Shown: positions 19,780 through 30,159 of the stretch, in pieces
How the letters are laid out: every line of letters starts with the position of its first letter
Numbering within the stretch: the stretch's first letter is position 1
NCBI GenBank assembly: GCA_020975725.1
Contig: QXJR01000027.1
Span: 124,001 to 188,000, forward strand
DNA from: Picocystis sp. L7
Taxonomy: Eukaryota; Chlorophyta; Picocystophyceae; Picocystales; Picocystaceae
Direction: 5' to 3'
DNA length: 64,000 nt
Made by a program: the position numbers and the translations under genes
Notes under the pieces: generated by a model
The model's input: the letters and a program-made list of their open reading frames with translations, nothing else
The model's database searches: none
Told to the model about the DNA's origin: nothing

Positions 19780-21264
19780 TCAAAGTTTTGGCATGGGAGG
19801 CAGGTCCTTCACGTGATCTGCATCTTCCAGCTTCTCCAGGACACTGCCAAACACTCTCTGACCGGTTGCTTCCATATGCTTTTGGACCTTTCGTTGCAGG
19901 GAAGCAGCAGCGGCAATAAGAAGCCGATCCTGCCCCCGACGGGCTACCAACTGGATACCTACTGGAAGCCCATCGTCTGTCCACCCGCATGGCAGTGATA
20001 TGGCAGGTAAGTCTGCCAGACTTACTACGTATGCATGACGCAGCCATTCCACATAGCTGCTCATCTGCGCATCGCCCACTTGCCGCACCCATCTCTCTTG
20101 AGCTGGAAAGGGGGGAACAGGAGCTGCAGGGCAGGCCAAGATATCATGACCCTGCATGAAAGCATCAAAACGCATGGCATAGGCTGCTTTGGCACGCCGG
20201 GCCCACTTTATTTCAGACTCTGGCACTGTTTGTCCACGTTGCAGCTGCCAGAGGGTCTCTTCAGGCAAGTCAGCCATGCCCTCTTCAACTAAACTACCAT
20301 GGCGATTGCTGAGCAGGTGTGCACGCAACACATAGTGGATACGTGGTGCATCTGATACATCAGGCGCATCCAGCGTAATCTTGTCACCTGCAAGCCACAT
20401 TGCCGCTTGCTTGCACAGACGGGCTACTTCCGCATCAACTGGAGCAGTTCCTACAAAGTCTGCGGTCCATGCAACCCGCCAAGCCCTTTCAGGTGAATCT
20501 GCTGCACGCTGGTAGGATTCCTCCTCTGATTTTACACTGGGATCCATTGCATCCAGAAAGAGGGCCAGGTCCTCCACGTCCCTGGCCAGTGGCCCATTTT
20601 CAAACCGCAACGTTTCCAATTTCTCCTCCTCCCCTAGCTCCTGCTTGGATCCAGCTTTGGGCACCACCCCAGGTGATGGGCGCATTCCAACAACCCCACA
20701 GAAAGAAGCCGGCGTGCGGCAGCTACCAGCTAGGTCACTTCCCATGGCCAACCAAGCAGCACCCACTGCAAGAGCAGCAGCAGAGCCTCCAGAAGAACCG
20801 CCGGCAGACCTTCCAGGATTGTGCGGGTTTCGAGTGCCACCCACCACGGCATTGAAGGTGTGGCCTCCCATGGCCAGTGCGGGCGCATTGGACGTAGCAT
20901 ACACAACTCCTCCACGTTTGGATTCAATGTGGTGCACAAGTGGGTCGTTCCCTGCAGCCACGCGTGAAGCGTGTCGCAGCAGACCCAAGGAGAAGGGCAC
21001 TCCCTCCACTGCATGTGTGGCTTTGGCCATGACAGGGAGTCCACAGAGATCTCCAGGTGTGCCATCACCTTTTGCATGGACGTTCCTGGCCCTTGCAAAG
21101 CACTCTGCTTCCACCAGTCGTAGGGCCGACACCTCCGGCGTCCGCAGCCGGCGCTCCAGCGACTCCAGCAGCTCCTCGGTGTTCACGTCTCCTCGTCGCA
21201 GCGCCTGCACGACGTCCCTTGCCGACCGCTGCCACCAGGAAGGCGTCATGTCCAACCTTGTCAT
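19780..21264 (-). CDS. Amidase signature family hydrolase
   Basis: Hydrolyses an amide bond in a small substrate that cannot be told from sequence. 494 residues from the ATG at 21264; the ATG at 21249 is an alternative. The Ser-cisSer-Lys triad is intact: Lys in GLPVMAKATHAVEG, the Gly/Ser-rich loop GRSAGGSSGGSAAALA with the cis-Ser, and the nucleophile in GSDLAGSCRTPASFCG. The latter has Cys where GGSIR is usual. The C-terminal LPAISLPCGWTDDGLPVGIQ closes the amidase core. Length fits bacterial-type amidases and plant AMI1-like proteins. It lacks the tail of GatA and the TPR of Toc64. No clear targeting peptide; cytosolic by default. Confidence 0.9.
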   Translation of the reverse strand: MTRLDMTPSWWQRSARDVVQALRRGDVNTEELLESLERRLRTPEVSALRLVEAECFARARNVHAKGDGTPGDLCGLPVMAKATHAVEGVPFSLGLLRHASRVAAGNDPLVHHIESKRGGVVYATSNAPALAMGGHTFNAVVGGTRNPHNPGRSAGGSSGGSAAALAVGAAWLAMGSDLAGSCRTPASFCGVVGMRPSPGVVPKAGSKQELGEEEKLETLRFENGPLARDVEDLALFLDAMDPSVKSEEESYQRAADSPERAWRVAWTADFVGTAPVDAEVARLCKQAAMWLAGDKITLDAPDVSDAPRIHYVLRAHLLSNRHGSLVEEGMADLPEETLWQLQRGQTVPESEIKWARRAKAAYAMRFDAFMQGHDILACPAAPVPPFPAQERWVRQVGDAQMSSYVEWLRHAYVVSLADLPAISLPCGWTDDGLPVGIQLVARRGQDRLLIAAAASLQRKVQKHMEATGQRVFGSVLEKLEDADHVKDLPPMPKL

Positions 21265-22062
21265 TCGCAAGTGGTGAGTCCAGTGACGTCGGTAAACCTC
21301 CTGACCCCCACCTTACACACCCTAGTCCAATCCACAAGAGGAAGGGGGGAGAGCAGAGGAAGACTTGCTTCCTCAGGCCATGGAAGGATGGATGGACCCA
21401 GGTGCATGGTAGCGAGCCCGTGAGGATGGTGGATGGAATGGAAGCCATCGGAATCGATGCTGTGCCACTTGCGATCGAGCATCGCTGTTCCGAACATCGA
21501 GGTTCGAACTCGGTTGGTTCAACCAAGACCAGAGAGAACATGGCAGTGCAATCCACGTAGAAAAGAGAAGGAGACGACGTATCGAGCTGGACAAAGAAGA
21601 GTGTGTTTCCGTGAGACGTGCCACAGTCGTTCCGGGTTACAGCCAAGATGTTTATTTTGAGATGGCCGGCCTCCTCCAGCACCTCGGATTCCTGGAGCAG
21701 TGACCTTGCAGCATTTTTACAGGGTCGTTCTCCTGCTAACTACGGTTTAGGCATGCTTCTCTTCGCCACTAAGATGGTCTCCGTTGTGAGTGTCCAACCA
21801 ATGTGGCTGTGGTCAAGGTGGATCGGGTGGTCCCAGGCGTGGCCTATGGGATCGCACATCGGGCTTGTACCAGTCCGATCCTTCTACAGCAGGGGTTGGA
21901 CATTTCTAGTGCATGCTACCCGTGATTGGTGGTTTGTTCGATGTTCTGAATCGAAGCACCCATCAGGAATCGCCTCACGCTCGTTGTGGTGTGCACTTGT
22001 AAAGTGCGGTGAAGGCGGTACCTTGTGCGGCAAATGTTTGGGCGGGTGGCTGGTCCTCGGCA
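21265..22062. other. Intergenic, amidase to IMPACT-like gene
   Basis: Nothing coding recognised. TTTATT at 21651-21656 is a possible minus-strand poly(A) signal for the IMPACT-like gene, about 410 bp past its stop. Confidence 0.4.
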
Positions 22063-22731
22063 TCAGCTTGTTCCCTTGGTTGGCTTCAGGACGGTGACTT
22101 CTCCACGTGTCACGTCCTTCAATTTCGCCAGGAAGGCTTCCAAGCGATCCGTTTGCAGCTGCAACGTGGAAGTCACACGTCCTTCTTCGTCGTAGGTGTC
22201 GGTGGAAGGGTCTGCACCTGCTTCGTGTTGCGCAGCCACGTGGTGCAGGAGGGAGGCGGATGCGACCGAGAGGCGCACCACCACTTCCACTCGATCCACA
22301 TGAACGCGGGTGGTAGCTTCGTCCAGCGCCATCCTCGCAGCTGCGCCGTACGCGCGCACCAGTCCGCCTCGTCCCAGCTTCTTCCCACCGAAGTGTCGGG
22401 CCACGACCACACACGCGTCTCGCGTGTGTTCGGCATCCAGCATCGCCAAGATGGGTGCACCTGCCGTGCCACTGGGTTCGCCATCGTCGCTGCATCGCCT
22501 GTCTCCCGACAGGAGCGCATAGGCGAAGGCGACGTGGTTGGCTTTGGGATGCCATCGTCGCATGGCTTCGACCGCTTCCAGCGCCTCTTCCGGGGTCCTG
22601 GCGGGCGCAGCCGTGGCTTCAAAGCGGCTACGCATCACCTCCACCCTTCCAGACGACGTGGAATCCAATACGCGACAGCTGCACGCGCGTGCGACCCTCC
22701 AACCAGACGCCATAGCCAGCGCCATGCGCAT
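22063..22731 (-). CDS. IMPACT/YigZ (UPF0029) family protein
   Basis: 222 residues from the ATG at 22731 (a second ATG is at 22725). The Impact-N domain is clear: SRFEATAAPARTPEEALEAV, then ANHVAFAYALLSGDRRCSDD, then DGEPSGTAGAPILAML, and HFGGKKLGRGGLVRAYGAAA. DGEPSGTAG and FGGKKLG..LVRAYG are the family's hallmark. A second small domain of about 70 residues follows, as in bacterial YigZ, instead of the RWD domain of animal IMPACT. An N-terminal ~30 residues may target an organelle. Plants have plastid-like YigZ homologues of unknown role; animal IMPACT restrains the GCN2 kinase. It shares a divergent promoter with the DNMT1 gene. Confidence 0.9.
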   Translation of the reverse strand: MRMALAMASGWRVARACSCRVLDSTSSGRVEVMRSRFEATAAPARTPEEALEAVEAMRRWHPKANHVAFAYALLSGDRRCSDDGEPSGTAGAPILAMLDAEHTRDACVVVARHFGGKKLGRGGLVRAYGAAARMALDEATTRVHVDRVEVVVRLSVASASLLHHVAAQHEAGADPSTDTYDEEGRVTSTLQLQTDRLEAFLAKLKDVTRGEVTVLKPTKGTS

Positions 22732-23138
22732 GCGCCAGCGCGCTTAGCTTAACCTAAAGGTTAACTTCGATGCTTCCCTCGCCGATCCCGCGAGTTTACC
22801 CCTCCTCGTGTCGGTTAACTCGTGGCGGAAGGGGGGAGGTCGAACGAACCGAACCCGCGATCTTTTCGGGTTCGATCGGTGGGGATCCTCCTTTGGACCT
22901 CCCTTTTCCCCTTTCAAGCGTTCCCGATCGATCCGGACGCCCTTCCGAGACCCACTCCCCCCTCGAATCCCCCTCGACCCTCCCTCCCTCCTCGGTGATC
23001 CGAATTGATCCTCATTCTGTAGTGGTATCGCTTATTTGAAATCCTTTCAAATCGCGCGGGAAACCTCCCCCCCGACCACCCGAATGGGGATGGGTTTCGG
23101 ACGTGTTTTTCGCCATTTTTACACGAAAGCGCGAGGTC
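22732..23138. promoter_or_regulatory. Divergent promoter, IMPACT-like and DNMT1 genes
   Basis: 407 bp between two opposed starts. An inverted repeat of TTAACC...GGTTAAC lies at about 22745-22763, just upstream of the IMPACT-like ATG, with another GTTAAC at about 22816. C-rich pyrimidine stretches precede the DNMT1 start. Confidence 0.5.
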
Positions 23139-26100
23139 ATGGGAGCGCCTCGCCAGGCGAAGCGGAAAGGAGAGGACGAGGTTGCCGCACCCGAAGGCGG
23201 GAAGAGAGCGAAGGAAGTGGTGGGATCCGGAAGAAAAGCTGCCCAAGGAGCGGTGTATCGAACACGTGCGTCCAGGACGGGAGAGAAGGATGACAGGATT
23301 TATGTCCAGGAAGAAACGACCTCTGCCAGTGAGAAACAAGCCCTCGGAGAGACCAACCTTGGCGATGGGATCGTAGACAGAACGAGGAGATTGAGTCAAC
23401 TGGTGGTGCACGACAAGCAAGGGCAGCCGCAGCCGATCCAAAGCCTCGACTATGCCAACCAGGAGCTGTACTTCACGGCTGCCATCTATCCAAGCAAAGG
23501 GGGATGGAACAAAGACAAAGGAAGGAAAGTTGCATGCGTTGGACCCATCAAATGTTACAAAATTGGAGGGATGGATGTAGAGGATGTGGAGGTCAGGTTG
23601 TGCACCGCACTTGGAGAGTACATCTGCTCCAAACCAGCTACCGCCTACAAGGTTATGCACAAGGACCTCCTCGAACAAGCAACTCTCTACCATGCAGTGG
23701 TACGCGCACTAAGCCCTCGCTACGGAGGAAACGTTTCTGCTTCCTTTGATGAATTAGTTTCTTCCCTGGTCAGGCGTCACGCAGTCCCTGGCGGAGTCAA
23801 TGCAACCAGGTTGGCGCTGGCCAATAGCTACAAGTTCATCCTCAACCTCCTTCAACAAGAGAGCAAATTCTTCTTTGGTTCCGCAGCTGGGGATCTGGGA
23901 GAGCTTGCCTTGATCTGCTCACTCCGGGAAGAATACGGGAAACAGAAGGGTTCAATGGCTTCGCTACTGCCTGGTATCACCATCCATGACGGCCCTGGAA
24001 AGGAGGATGAAGTAAAAGAAGACCTAAACGAGTTTACTATGTTGGATGCAGACGAAGCCTTTGCACGCAGGCTGCAGGCTAAGGAAGAGGCCGTGGCCTA
24101 CAACGGTGGCCGGCAGGGCAAGGCCCCGTCAAAGCAGGCCTATATTAAGATCGACGAGAGCGAGATTGCCGATGACTACCCCGCCCCGCAACAATACATC
24201 AAAGAGCAGGAGGAGATGGACGAGCTCTTGTTTTTTGATGAGGAGATGATGGACATTGATCCAGAGTATCTTCCTAAACGAGTGCTCTCGGATTTCTCCG
24301 TGTACAATTGCGAGGGCCTGCTGAGCACGCTGGAGCTTCTGCCCATGTGGGGTGGGGTGGACCCTGATGTTGAGCTTTTTGCATCGGGAGTGGTGTTGGA
24401 CGATGATGGCGAGTGGACAGGCATCCAGGCGGAAGGCGGAAGCAGCAGTGCGGTAGGTTCCTCTGATTTGAAAGAAGAGAACTTGGAGCGAGGCACACGT
24501 ATGTTTCTGAGTCAGATCAAGGAGTGGATTGTGGAATTCAGTTACGACGCGCTGTTCATCTCTTTCCGAACAGATGTGGCATGGTACAGGCTCAAGACTC
24601 CCAACCATCGTTACACACCATGGTTTGATGTCGTCCTTAAAGCTTCAAGGGTGGCGGTGAAGTGCATTAGCTTCATATCGGAAGAAAAGCGCGCCTCGAA
24701 GCTTTCGTTCAAGGATGTGGTCCTTCGACTTTCAAAAGAAACGCACGGGGAAAGTGCATTCATTTCAACGAAAGCTTCAGATATAGAACGTTATCTTATT
24801 GTGCACGGACAGATCATTCTTAACCAATTCCGGAATTATCCTGTCAAGGCAGTTCGCAATGCGGCTTTTGTTTCTGCACTGAAGAATCACATGGAGCTGC
24901 GGAAGCATTGCAAACTGTATCTCTCTCCGAAGAGAATCGGACGCATGCGCGGTCCTCGAAGCCTAAACCCAGTGCGCAGTATGGCTGCAAGAAGGAAGCC
25001 AATGCGTGCCACAACAACGAAGCTGGTCCACCGTGTCTGGTCGACTTACTTCAATGCCCAGGCTGGTCGGTCAGACAAGCAGGAAAATGATGAAGAACCA
25101 ATTCGGGAGATCGAGGAAGATGAAATGGAGGAAGATGATGATGCTACAGAGGAAAACGTTCTAGCCGAAGGAGGGGGCGAGGATGAGCTTCGGCGCGCAG
25201 AGGAGAATCTCTCCCCCCTCAGGGGAAAGGTCTCTTGGCAAGGGGGCTCGATCAGCACACACGAGAATGGTTCAAAGATGTTTGAGAAAGTGTGTGTGGG
25301 GGACGTTACCTTTGGAGTTGGTTCTGGTGTACTTCTGCGCTTGGAGCAGGATGAAAACATGGAGCACAGCCAGCGCCCTGCTGCTGTATGGCTCACAAGG
25401 CTCTATGAGACCTCAGATGGGGAGAAAAAGCTGCACGGTCTGGTCCTTAGAAGGGGGTCTGAAACCGTACTGGGCGAAGCTGCCAATCAGATGGAAATGT
25501 TTTTGACTTGGGACTACGTAGATGAGCCGGTGTCAAAGGTGTTGGGAAGCATCAAGATCAACTTACTTGAGCTTCCCTGGGGCCCTGACCACCGTCTTGC
25601 CAATGAAGAAAAATATGCTCATCTGCTTGCCGACTTCATTGCTGCCCAAAACGAGCAACAAGAAGTCACGTACATCTTCAGGAAACTGTACGATCCACTG
25701 TGCGGAGCATTCCGTGATTTGCCATTGCAAGGGCTAGGGGAGCGTTCGTGGTGTTGTCCTGCCGAAGAACGGAAAAAGATGCTAGACTGGAACACCGGCG
25801 TGCATTATCAGCGTGAAAACGACTTTTTCCGGAAAGATGGGGTGGATTACAAGGTTGGCTCGTATGTCTACCTGGATCCTTCACTTTTTGAATATGATGA
25901 GACCGTCAAAGTCGAACTCCCTGGCTATGTCAAGAATGGTAGGCTTCACAAGGGAGGCAGCCAAAACTTGCGTGCTTTTGGCATTGGGGAGATTTTGAGT
26001 ATTGGAAGACCAACCGGCAAGTCCCTCAAGCCTGGTAACATACGAATTCGTCGCTTCTACCGACCGGAGGATGTTTCTAGGGAGCAGCAGTACAGATCAA

Positions 26101-27731
26101 GGATGTGGGAGGTGTACTGGACAAGAGAGGAATGCACTATTACGACCGAGGAGCTTCTGGGATGCTGCCAGATCGTTCCCGCTGGCTTTTCATCCGGGGA
26201 GGACACTTTTGTGTGTACGCATTCTTATGACCCCAAGACAAAAACTCTGTCTGCTCCACCAACCAGCATCCTTCCTCCCGTGAAGTCTTCGTCTGGGGAC
26301 AAGGGGAAAGGTGCACTGGTTGCAGATAAAGGCAAAGGTAGAATGGATGGTCCACATCTGAATGGCAAGAAGGAATCGTTGAGCCTTGCAACCATGGACA
26401 TCTTTGCAGGCTGTGGTGGTCTCTCTGAAGGCATGCACCAGGCAGGAGCAGCCTACGCAAGGTGGGCAATCGAATATGAAAAGCCGGCCGCAGATGCCTT
26501 CCAATTGAACAATCCAGAGGCAGTGGTCTTTGCTCAAAATTGCAACGTGGTGCTCTACAAAGCTATGGAAATGAACGGGCAACAGGAAGAGTGTCACGCA
26601 GCAGAGGAATGCAAACAGGAGGCCGAAGAATTGCCTGGAGAAATTGCGGAACGTTTGCCAAGGCCAGGCGAGGTCGATTTCATATGTGGAGGCCCCCCTT
26701 GCCAAGGGTACTCAGGGATGAACAGATTCAACAAGGGCACTTGGAGCAAGGTGCAAAACGAGATGGTGCTGGCGTACCTCTCCTTTGCAGACTTTTATCG
26801 TCCTAGATTTTGGTTGCTCGAGAATGTGAGGAACTTTGTATCCTTCAACAAGGGGCAGACTTTCCGCTTGGTGATACGCTCCCTCTTGGAAATGGGGTAC
26901 CAGGTTCGCTTTGGAGTTTTGAACGCTGCGAACTATGGCGTGGCCCAATCGAGGAAGAGGGCATTCATCTGGGCATGCGCTCCTGGCGAGGTCATGCCTG
27001 AGTGGCCCAAACCAGTGCACGTATTCCGGAGTCCCCAGCTCACAATTAATTTGCCAGGTGGCCTGTCGTACACCGCAGTGCCACAAGTGGACGGTGCCCC
27101 CGTACGTGCGGTCACTGTCAGAGATGTGATTGGGGATCTACCTCCCATAGAAAATGGATGTGATGTGGAAGAAGTGGACTACACCCGGCCTCCAGTGTCG
27201 GAGTTCCAGGCATTGATACGTGGCAACGCGTCCACCGTGCGGGACCATGTATGCAAGCTCATGAACGAGCTGAATTTGGAGCGTTGCAAGTGCATTCCAA
27301 AGAACACTCCAGGTGCCGATTGGAGGGAGCTGCTGCGGATCGTGGAGGAAGACCCAGCCCGTGAGTGGTTCAAAGGTCCTGGAATGAGAGAGAAGCAAAA
27401 ACTCGTACCCTGGTGCCTTCCAAACACTGCAGATCGCCACAATGGCTGGCGTGGCTTGTACAGTCGTTTGGATTGGGATGGCCATTTCCCCACGGCTACG
27501 ACCGATCCCAACCCCATGGGCAAGGTAGGCCAGGTGTTCCATCCCGAGCAGGACAGGATTGTTTCGGTGCGAGAGTGTGCACGTTCGCAAGGTTTTCCCG
27601 ACAGTTTCCATTTGGTAGGCAACGTAAACATGAGACACAGGCAGGTTGGCAACGCCGTGCCCGTGCCACTAGCACGAGCCTTGGGTCGACAGCTTCTCAA
27701 GGCGCTGCAGGAGAAGCAGCAACGTTCATAG
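23139..27731 (+). CDS. MET1: DNA (cytosine-5) methyltransferase 1, MET1 type
   Basis: Maintenance CG methyltransferase acting on hemimethylated DNA behind the replication fork. 1530 residues in one exon from the ATG at 23139, almost the length of Arabidopsis MET1. Order: basic Lys-rich N-terminus with likely nuclear signals; two replication-foci (RFD) regions, about 100-270 and 380-540; an acidic linker (EIEEDEMEEDDDATEE at about 660); BAH1 about 710-810; BAH2 about 905-1025; a Gly/Lys linker; catalytic domain from 1085. Catalytic motifs: I TMDIFAGCGGLSEG, IV GGPPCQGYSGMN with the catalytic Cys, VI LLENVRNFV, VIII NYGVAQSRKRAF, IX VRECARSQGFPDSF, X RHRQVGNAVPVPLARALG. There is no CXXC zinc finger, as in plant MET1 and unlike animal DNMT1. 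It implies CG methylation in this genome. Confidence 0.96.
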   Translation: MGAPRQAKRKGEDEVAAPEGGKRAKEVVGSGRKAAQGAVYRTRASRTGEKDDRIYVQEETTSASEKQALGETNLGDGIVDRTRRLSQLVVHDKQGQPQPIQSLDYANQELYFTAAIYPSKGGWNKDKGRKVACVGPIKCYKIGGMDVEDVEVRLCTALGEYICSKPATAYKVMHKDLLEQATLYHAVVRALSPRYGGNVSASFDELVSSLVRRHAVPGGVNATRLALANSYKFILNLLQQESKFFFGSAAGDLGELALICSLREEYGKQKGSMASLLPGITIHDGPGKEDEVKEDLNEFTMLDADEAFARRLQAKEEAVAYNGGRQGKAPSKQAYIKIDESEIADDYPAPQQYIKEQEEMDELLFFDEEMMDIDPEYLPKRVLSDFSVYNCEGLLSTLELLPMWGGVDPDVELFASGVVLDDDGEWTGIQAEGGSSSAVGSSDLKEENLERGTRMFLSQIKEWIVEFSYDALFISFRTDVAWYRLKTPNHRYTPWFDVVLKASRVAVKCISFISEEKRASKLSFKDVVLRLSKETHGESAFISTKASDIERYLIVHGQIILNQFRNYPVKAVRNAAFVSALKNHMELRKHCKLYLSPKRIGRMRGPRSLNPVRSMAARRKPMRATTTKLVHRVWSTYFNAQAGRSDKQENDEEPIREIEEDEMEEDDDATEENVLAEGGGEDELRRAEENLSPLRGKVSWQGGSISTHENGSKMFEKVCVGDVTFGVGSGVLLRLEQDENMEHSQRPAAVWLTRLYETSDGEKKLHGLVLRRGSETVLGEAANQMEMFLTWDYVDEPVSKVLGSIKINLLELPWGPDHRLANEEKYAHLLADFIAAQNEQQEVTYIFRKLYDPLCGAFRDLPLQGLGERSWCCPAEERKKMLDWNTGVHYQRENDFFRKDGVDYKVGSYVYLDPSLFEYDETVKVELPGYVKNGRLHKGGSQNLRAFGIGEILSIGRPTGKSLKPGNIRIRRFYRPEDVSREQQYRSRMWEVYWTREECTITTEELLGCCQIVPAGFSSGEDTFVCTHSYDPKTKTLSAPPTSILPPVKSSSGDKGKGALVADKGKGRMDGPHLNGKKESLSLATMDIFAGCGGLSEGMHQAGAAYARWAIEYEKPAADAFQLNNPEAVVFAQNCNVVLYKAMEMNGQQEECHAAEECKQEAEELPGEIAERLPRPGEVDFICGGPPCQGYSGMNRFNKGTWSKVQNEMVLAYLSFADFYRPRFWLLENVRNFVSFNKGQTFRLVIRSLLEMGYQVRFGVLNAANYGVAQSRKRAFIWACAPGEVMPEWPKPVHVFRSPQLTINLPGGLSYTAVPQVDGAPVRAVTVRDVIGDLPPIENGCDVEEVDYTRPPVSEFQALIRGNASTVRDHVCKLMNELNLERCKCIPKNTPGADWRELLRIVEEDPAREWFKGPGMREKQKLVPWCLPNTADRHNGWRGLYSRLDWDGHFPTATTDPNPMGKVGQVFHPEQDRIVSVRECARSQGFPDSFHLVGNVNMRHRQVGNAVPVPLARALGRQLLKALQEKQQRS

Positions 27732-27848
27732 ATTTCTTTCGCTCTGAAACGTGACGCAACGATTCGTGCGAATGGGTCCATCCGCTCCATTTCCGACACG
27801 CAAGGATCATGTGCCATTACAACCTCTTCGTCCACGTGGCAGCTACAT

Positions 27849-28202
27849 TCAGTACACGGTGTTGAGTCCCACGTACAGGGCCGCACAGACGGCGGCGATG
27901 ACCAGCGCACCGACCACGAGCTTCGTTCCGTCTTCCGAGCTGAGGCCTTCGCCATCCGGATTCGCCGCTGTCCTGCGCCTGCGTCCATCGGCGGCCGGTT
28001 CGTTGTACTTGACGAAACGTCGCTTTCCGACACCGCAAACCGGACAGCGGTACGACCTGGGCAGCGTTTCGAAGGCCGGAGGACCGCGGTAGATGTATCC
28101 ACAGTCCTTGCAGATGTACGCCTGCATCTTGCATCGCGTCTGCAATGCGCTGGAGCGCGAAACGCGCGCCGCTCGCGCGCGCATCGTCGTCGCCATGCCC
28201 AT
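27849..28202 (-). CDS. Membrane-anchored rubredoxin-like protein, plastid
   Basis: 117 residues from the ATG at 28202 (alternative 28196). About 25 basic Ala/Ser/Arg residues form a transit peptide, then a rubredoxin domain with ligands in YICKDCGYIY and YRCPVCGVGKRRF. The loop between the cysteine pairs is short (GPPAFETLPRS), as in the Arabidopsis At5g51010/ENH1 type rather than RBD1/RubA. A single C-terminal span, KLVVGALVIAAVCAALYVGL, would anchor it in the thylakoid or envelope. The role is likely one-electron transfer or photosystem protection; the partner is unknown. It converges with MET1, 117 bp apart. The open frame extends upstream but lacks similarity. Confidence 0.88.
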   Translation of the reverse strand: MGMATTMRARAARVSRSSALQTRCKMQAYICKDCGYIYRGPPAFETLPRSYRCPVCGVGKRRFVKYNEPAADGRRRRTAANPDGEGLSSEDGTKLVVGALVIAAVCAALYVGLNTVY

Positions 28203-29275
28203 CCGACCGTCCAAAGGGGATCTGAAAGGGAGGGGCTTCGGGTCATGCTTCCCTTTCGAGTGGGTACAAAAGGCTTCGAACCTTCCCTTCGATCGGGGTC
28301 GATTCCGGATGGGTCGGTTGGGAGCACGGTTCGCCCCATCCACCCGGAAGGGGATAAGTTGACTGGGAACAGGATGAAGGAAAGCACAAGACACAACCCT
28401 GTGGACGGCCATGCAGACCCGTTCCATACATTGCACGGGTGAAGACACCGTGGAACAACCAGCACGTTTCGAAACCTTGCAGGTGCACGCCAGTTCAGCG
28501 GCAAAAGGCAACCCGGAGGCCGATCGTGGGACGCTCCAGATGATGGACCCCAACCATGCGATGTCTCACCATTCCTTGTTTCGTTTGTGAGCGTTTCGTT
28601 CGAAAACCTTGCTGTTACGACGAGGTTCGTTTACCAGCAGGTAAAATTTCCCAGCTTGCACGCGACTCTGAATCAGTGCAAGGACACACGACCCTGTCCA
28701 TCCTGCATCGGTGGAAACCAACGCTCAAAGCCAGACAGGCGGCGCAGTCTGTTGAACTTGTGGATATGCCGTCCCGCTGTGCCAGTGTTAGAACTATAAA
28801 TGTCAAGAGAAGCAGCACTGGTGTCGTACTTGGCAGATGGCCTAGTTGCTGTCGCTAGTGCGCCTGTATGCGCTTTGCTGGGCGAAGATTCCGAGCACAG
28901 TGCTCACGAACACGATATACGTGTGCGTAGCTGTCCATAGCTGAAATGCAGAGGAGCACACTGATGGAAAATTGCTGTTGTACAACGAGGTTGCTGAAGA
29001 AAATCCTACCCTACACGCAGGAGGGCATGAAGTACAAAAACTCGCATCTGGGAAGAAGAAGTTGCCATGCAAGATGATGCGATAGCATAGCCGGCACATA
29101 AAGTAATCAAGTGCTGTACATCTTGAGCTAGAAATACCTTCTTGCAGGTAGCAACATGCGCAGGCACAAGATGGACCCCATATCCTATCCTGTCTTCCTT
29201 TCATCAAAATTTGCCGCATTCCTTCAACGGAATGCACCATGGACCATGGTGTAAACCTTCCATAATGTTCATCGC
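28203..29275. other. 1.07-kb intergenic region
   Basis: Lies between two minus-strand genes. No supported gene, RNA or repeat. Short frames have no domain or targeting signal. Confidence 0.45.
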
Positions 29276-30079
29276 CTACACACCCAGAAACTGCGTTATA
29301 TCTTGGAAGGACAAGATCTCAAAGTCTTCAGTCAGGTCTGCTGGTGCAGGGGCCAATGTGATGCCGTCGTCTGCTGGTATCTCAGTCTCCAGGGGGCCCT
29401 CAGCAGGCGGGGGCTCTTCTACAAGTGGGGGCTCCTCGACTGGAGGGGGCTCTTCAACAGACGGGGGATCTCCAACGCTTGGTGCATTGTCCACTGGTGG
29501 ACCATCTTCAGAATCTTCTGCATGTTCTGGAAACTCCACTTCGTCTCCGATAGTGCCGCTCGGAAACTCATTTCGGCCTGAAAAAGCAGGTCCCAGACTT
29601 CCTCTTCCAGCGACAACCTCGTTGGGTGGAAATTCATCTGGCGGTAAAATAAGCATCCTCTTCTTAGGCGAACCAGGTGGATGAATCCCTTTGCGTTTTC
29701 CTGACCCCGGGGCTGTTGCACCAACTTGCGCACCTGACACATCGTCCCACCTTCCCATCTTTCGGTGATCAGTAGGGACGGCTTTGACAGTGACAACTGC
29801 ACTTTTTATGCCAATTTTTTTCCAGTTCAACGCCAGATACTTCACGACGTTTGTTCTCCAATCTCTTAAGCCGTGGGTGTTCTCCTCAAGCCAAACAGTG
29901 CTCGGTATTCCACCTTTCGACAATCCCAAGCCTTCATGCAGCCATTGTTTGAATTTCCTTCCTCCAAAGTCCTCTTTCAGCCTGGAGTATTCGCTTGTGT
30001 CATCTGCACAATAAACCGAGGCCAAACAAATCCCGCGCAACGCAATGGCGAGCAGCAGCGACGCGCAAGCGAGTCGCAT
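29276..30079 (-). CDS. Secreted protein with acidic Pro/Glu repeat tail
   Basis: 267 residues; family not recognised. The ATG at 30079 gives a clean signal peptide (MRLACASLLLAIALRGICLA). Residues about 25-110 are a mixed-charge, probably folded region with aromatic residues (KFKQWLHEGLGLSKGGIPST, NVVKYLALNWKKIG). A basic Pro/Gly-rich linker follows (GSGKRKGIHPPGSPKKR), then a long acidic tail with imperfect EEPPPVEEPPLVEE-like repeats. It is likely exported or cell-wall/vesicle located. The tail could bind cations. Two perfect CGTTGCAACG palindromes lie 81-112 bp upstream of the ATG. Confidence 0.7.
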   Translation of the reverse strand: MRLACASLLLAIALRGICLASVYCADDTSEYSRLKEDFGGRKFKQWLHEGLGLSKGGIPSTVWLEENTHGLRDWRTNVVKYLALNWKKIGIKSAVVTVKAVPTDHRKMGRWDDVSGAQVGATAPGSGKRKGIHPPGSPKKRMLILPPDEFPPNEVVAGRGSLGPAFSGRNEFPSGTIGDEVEFPEHAEDSEDGPPVDNAPSVGDPPSVEEPPPVEEPPLVEEPPPAEGPLETEIPADDGITLAPAPADLTEDFEILSFQDITQFLGV

Positions 30080-30159
30080 CGCGTCGCGTCGAACCGACGT
30101 TTGTGACCCAGGTGGGAAGAACGGGAAAGGGTCCCCCCACAAACGCTCTCAAGCGTTGG

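Noticed and set aside
21480-21530. tRNA-like GGTTCGAACTC stretch
   Set aside because: No acceptor stem, D-arm or anticodon arm could be drawn around it.
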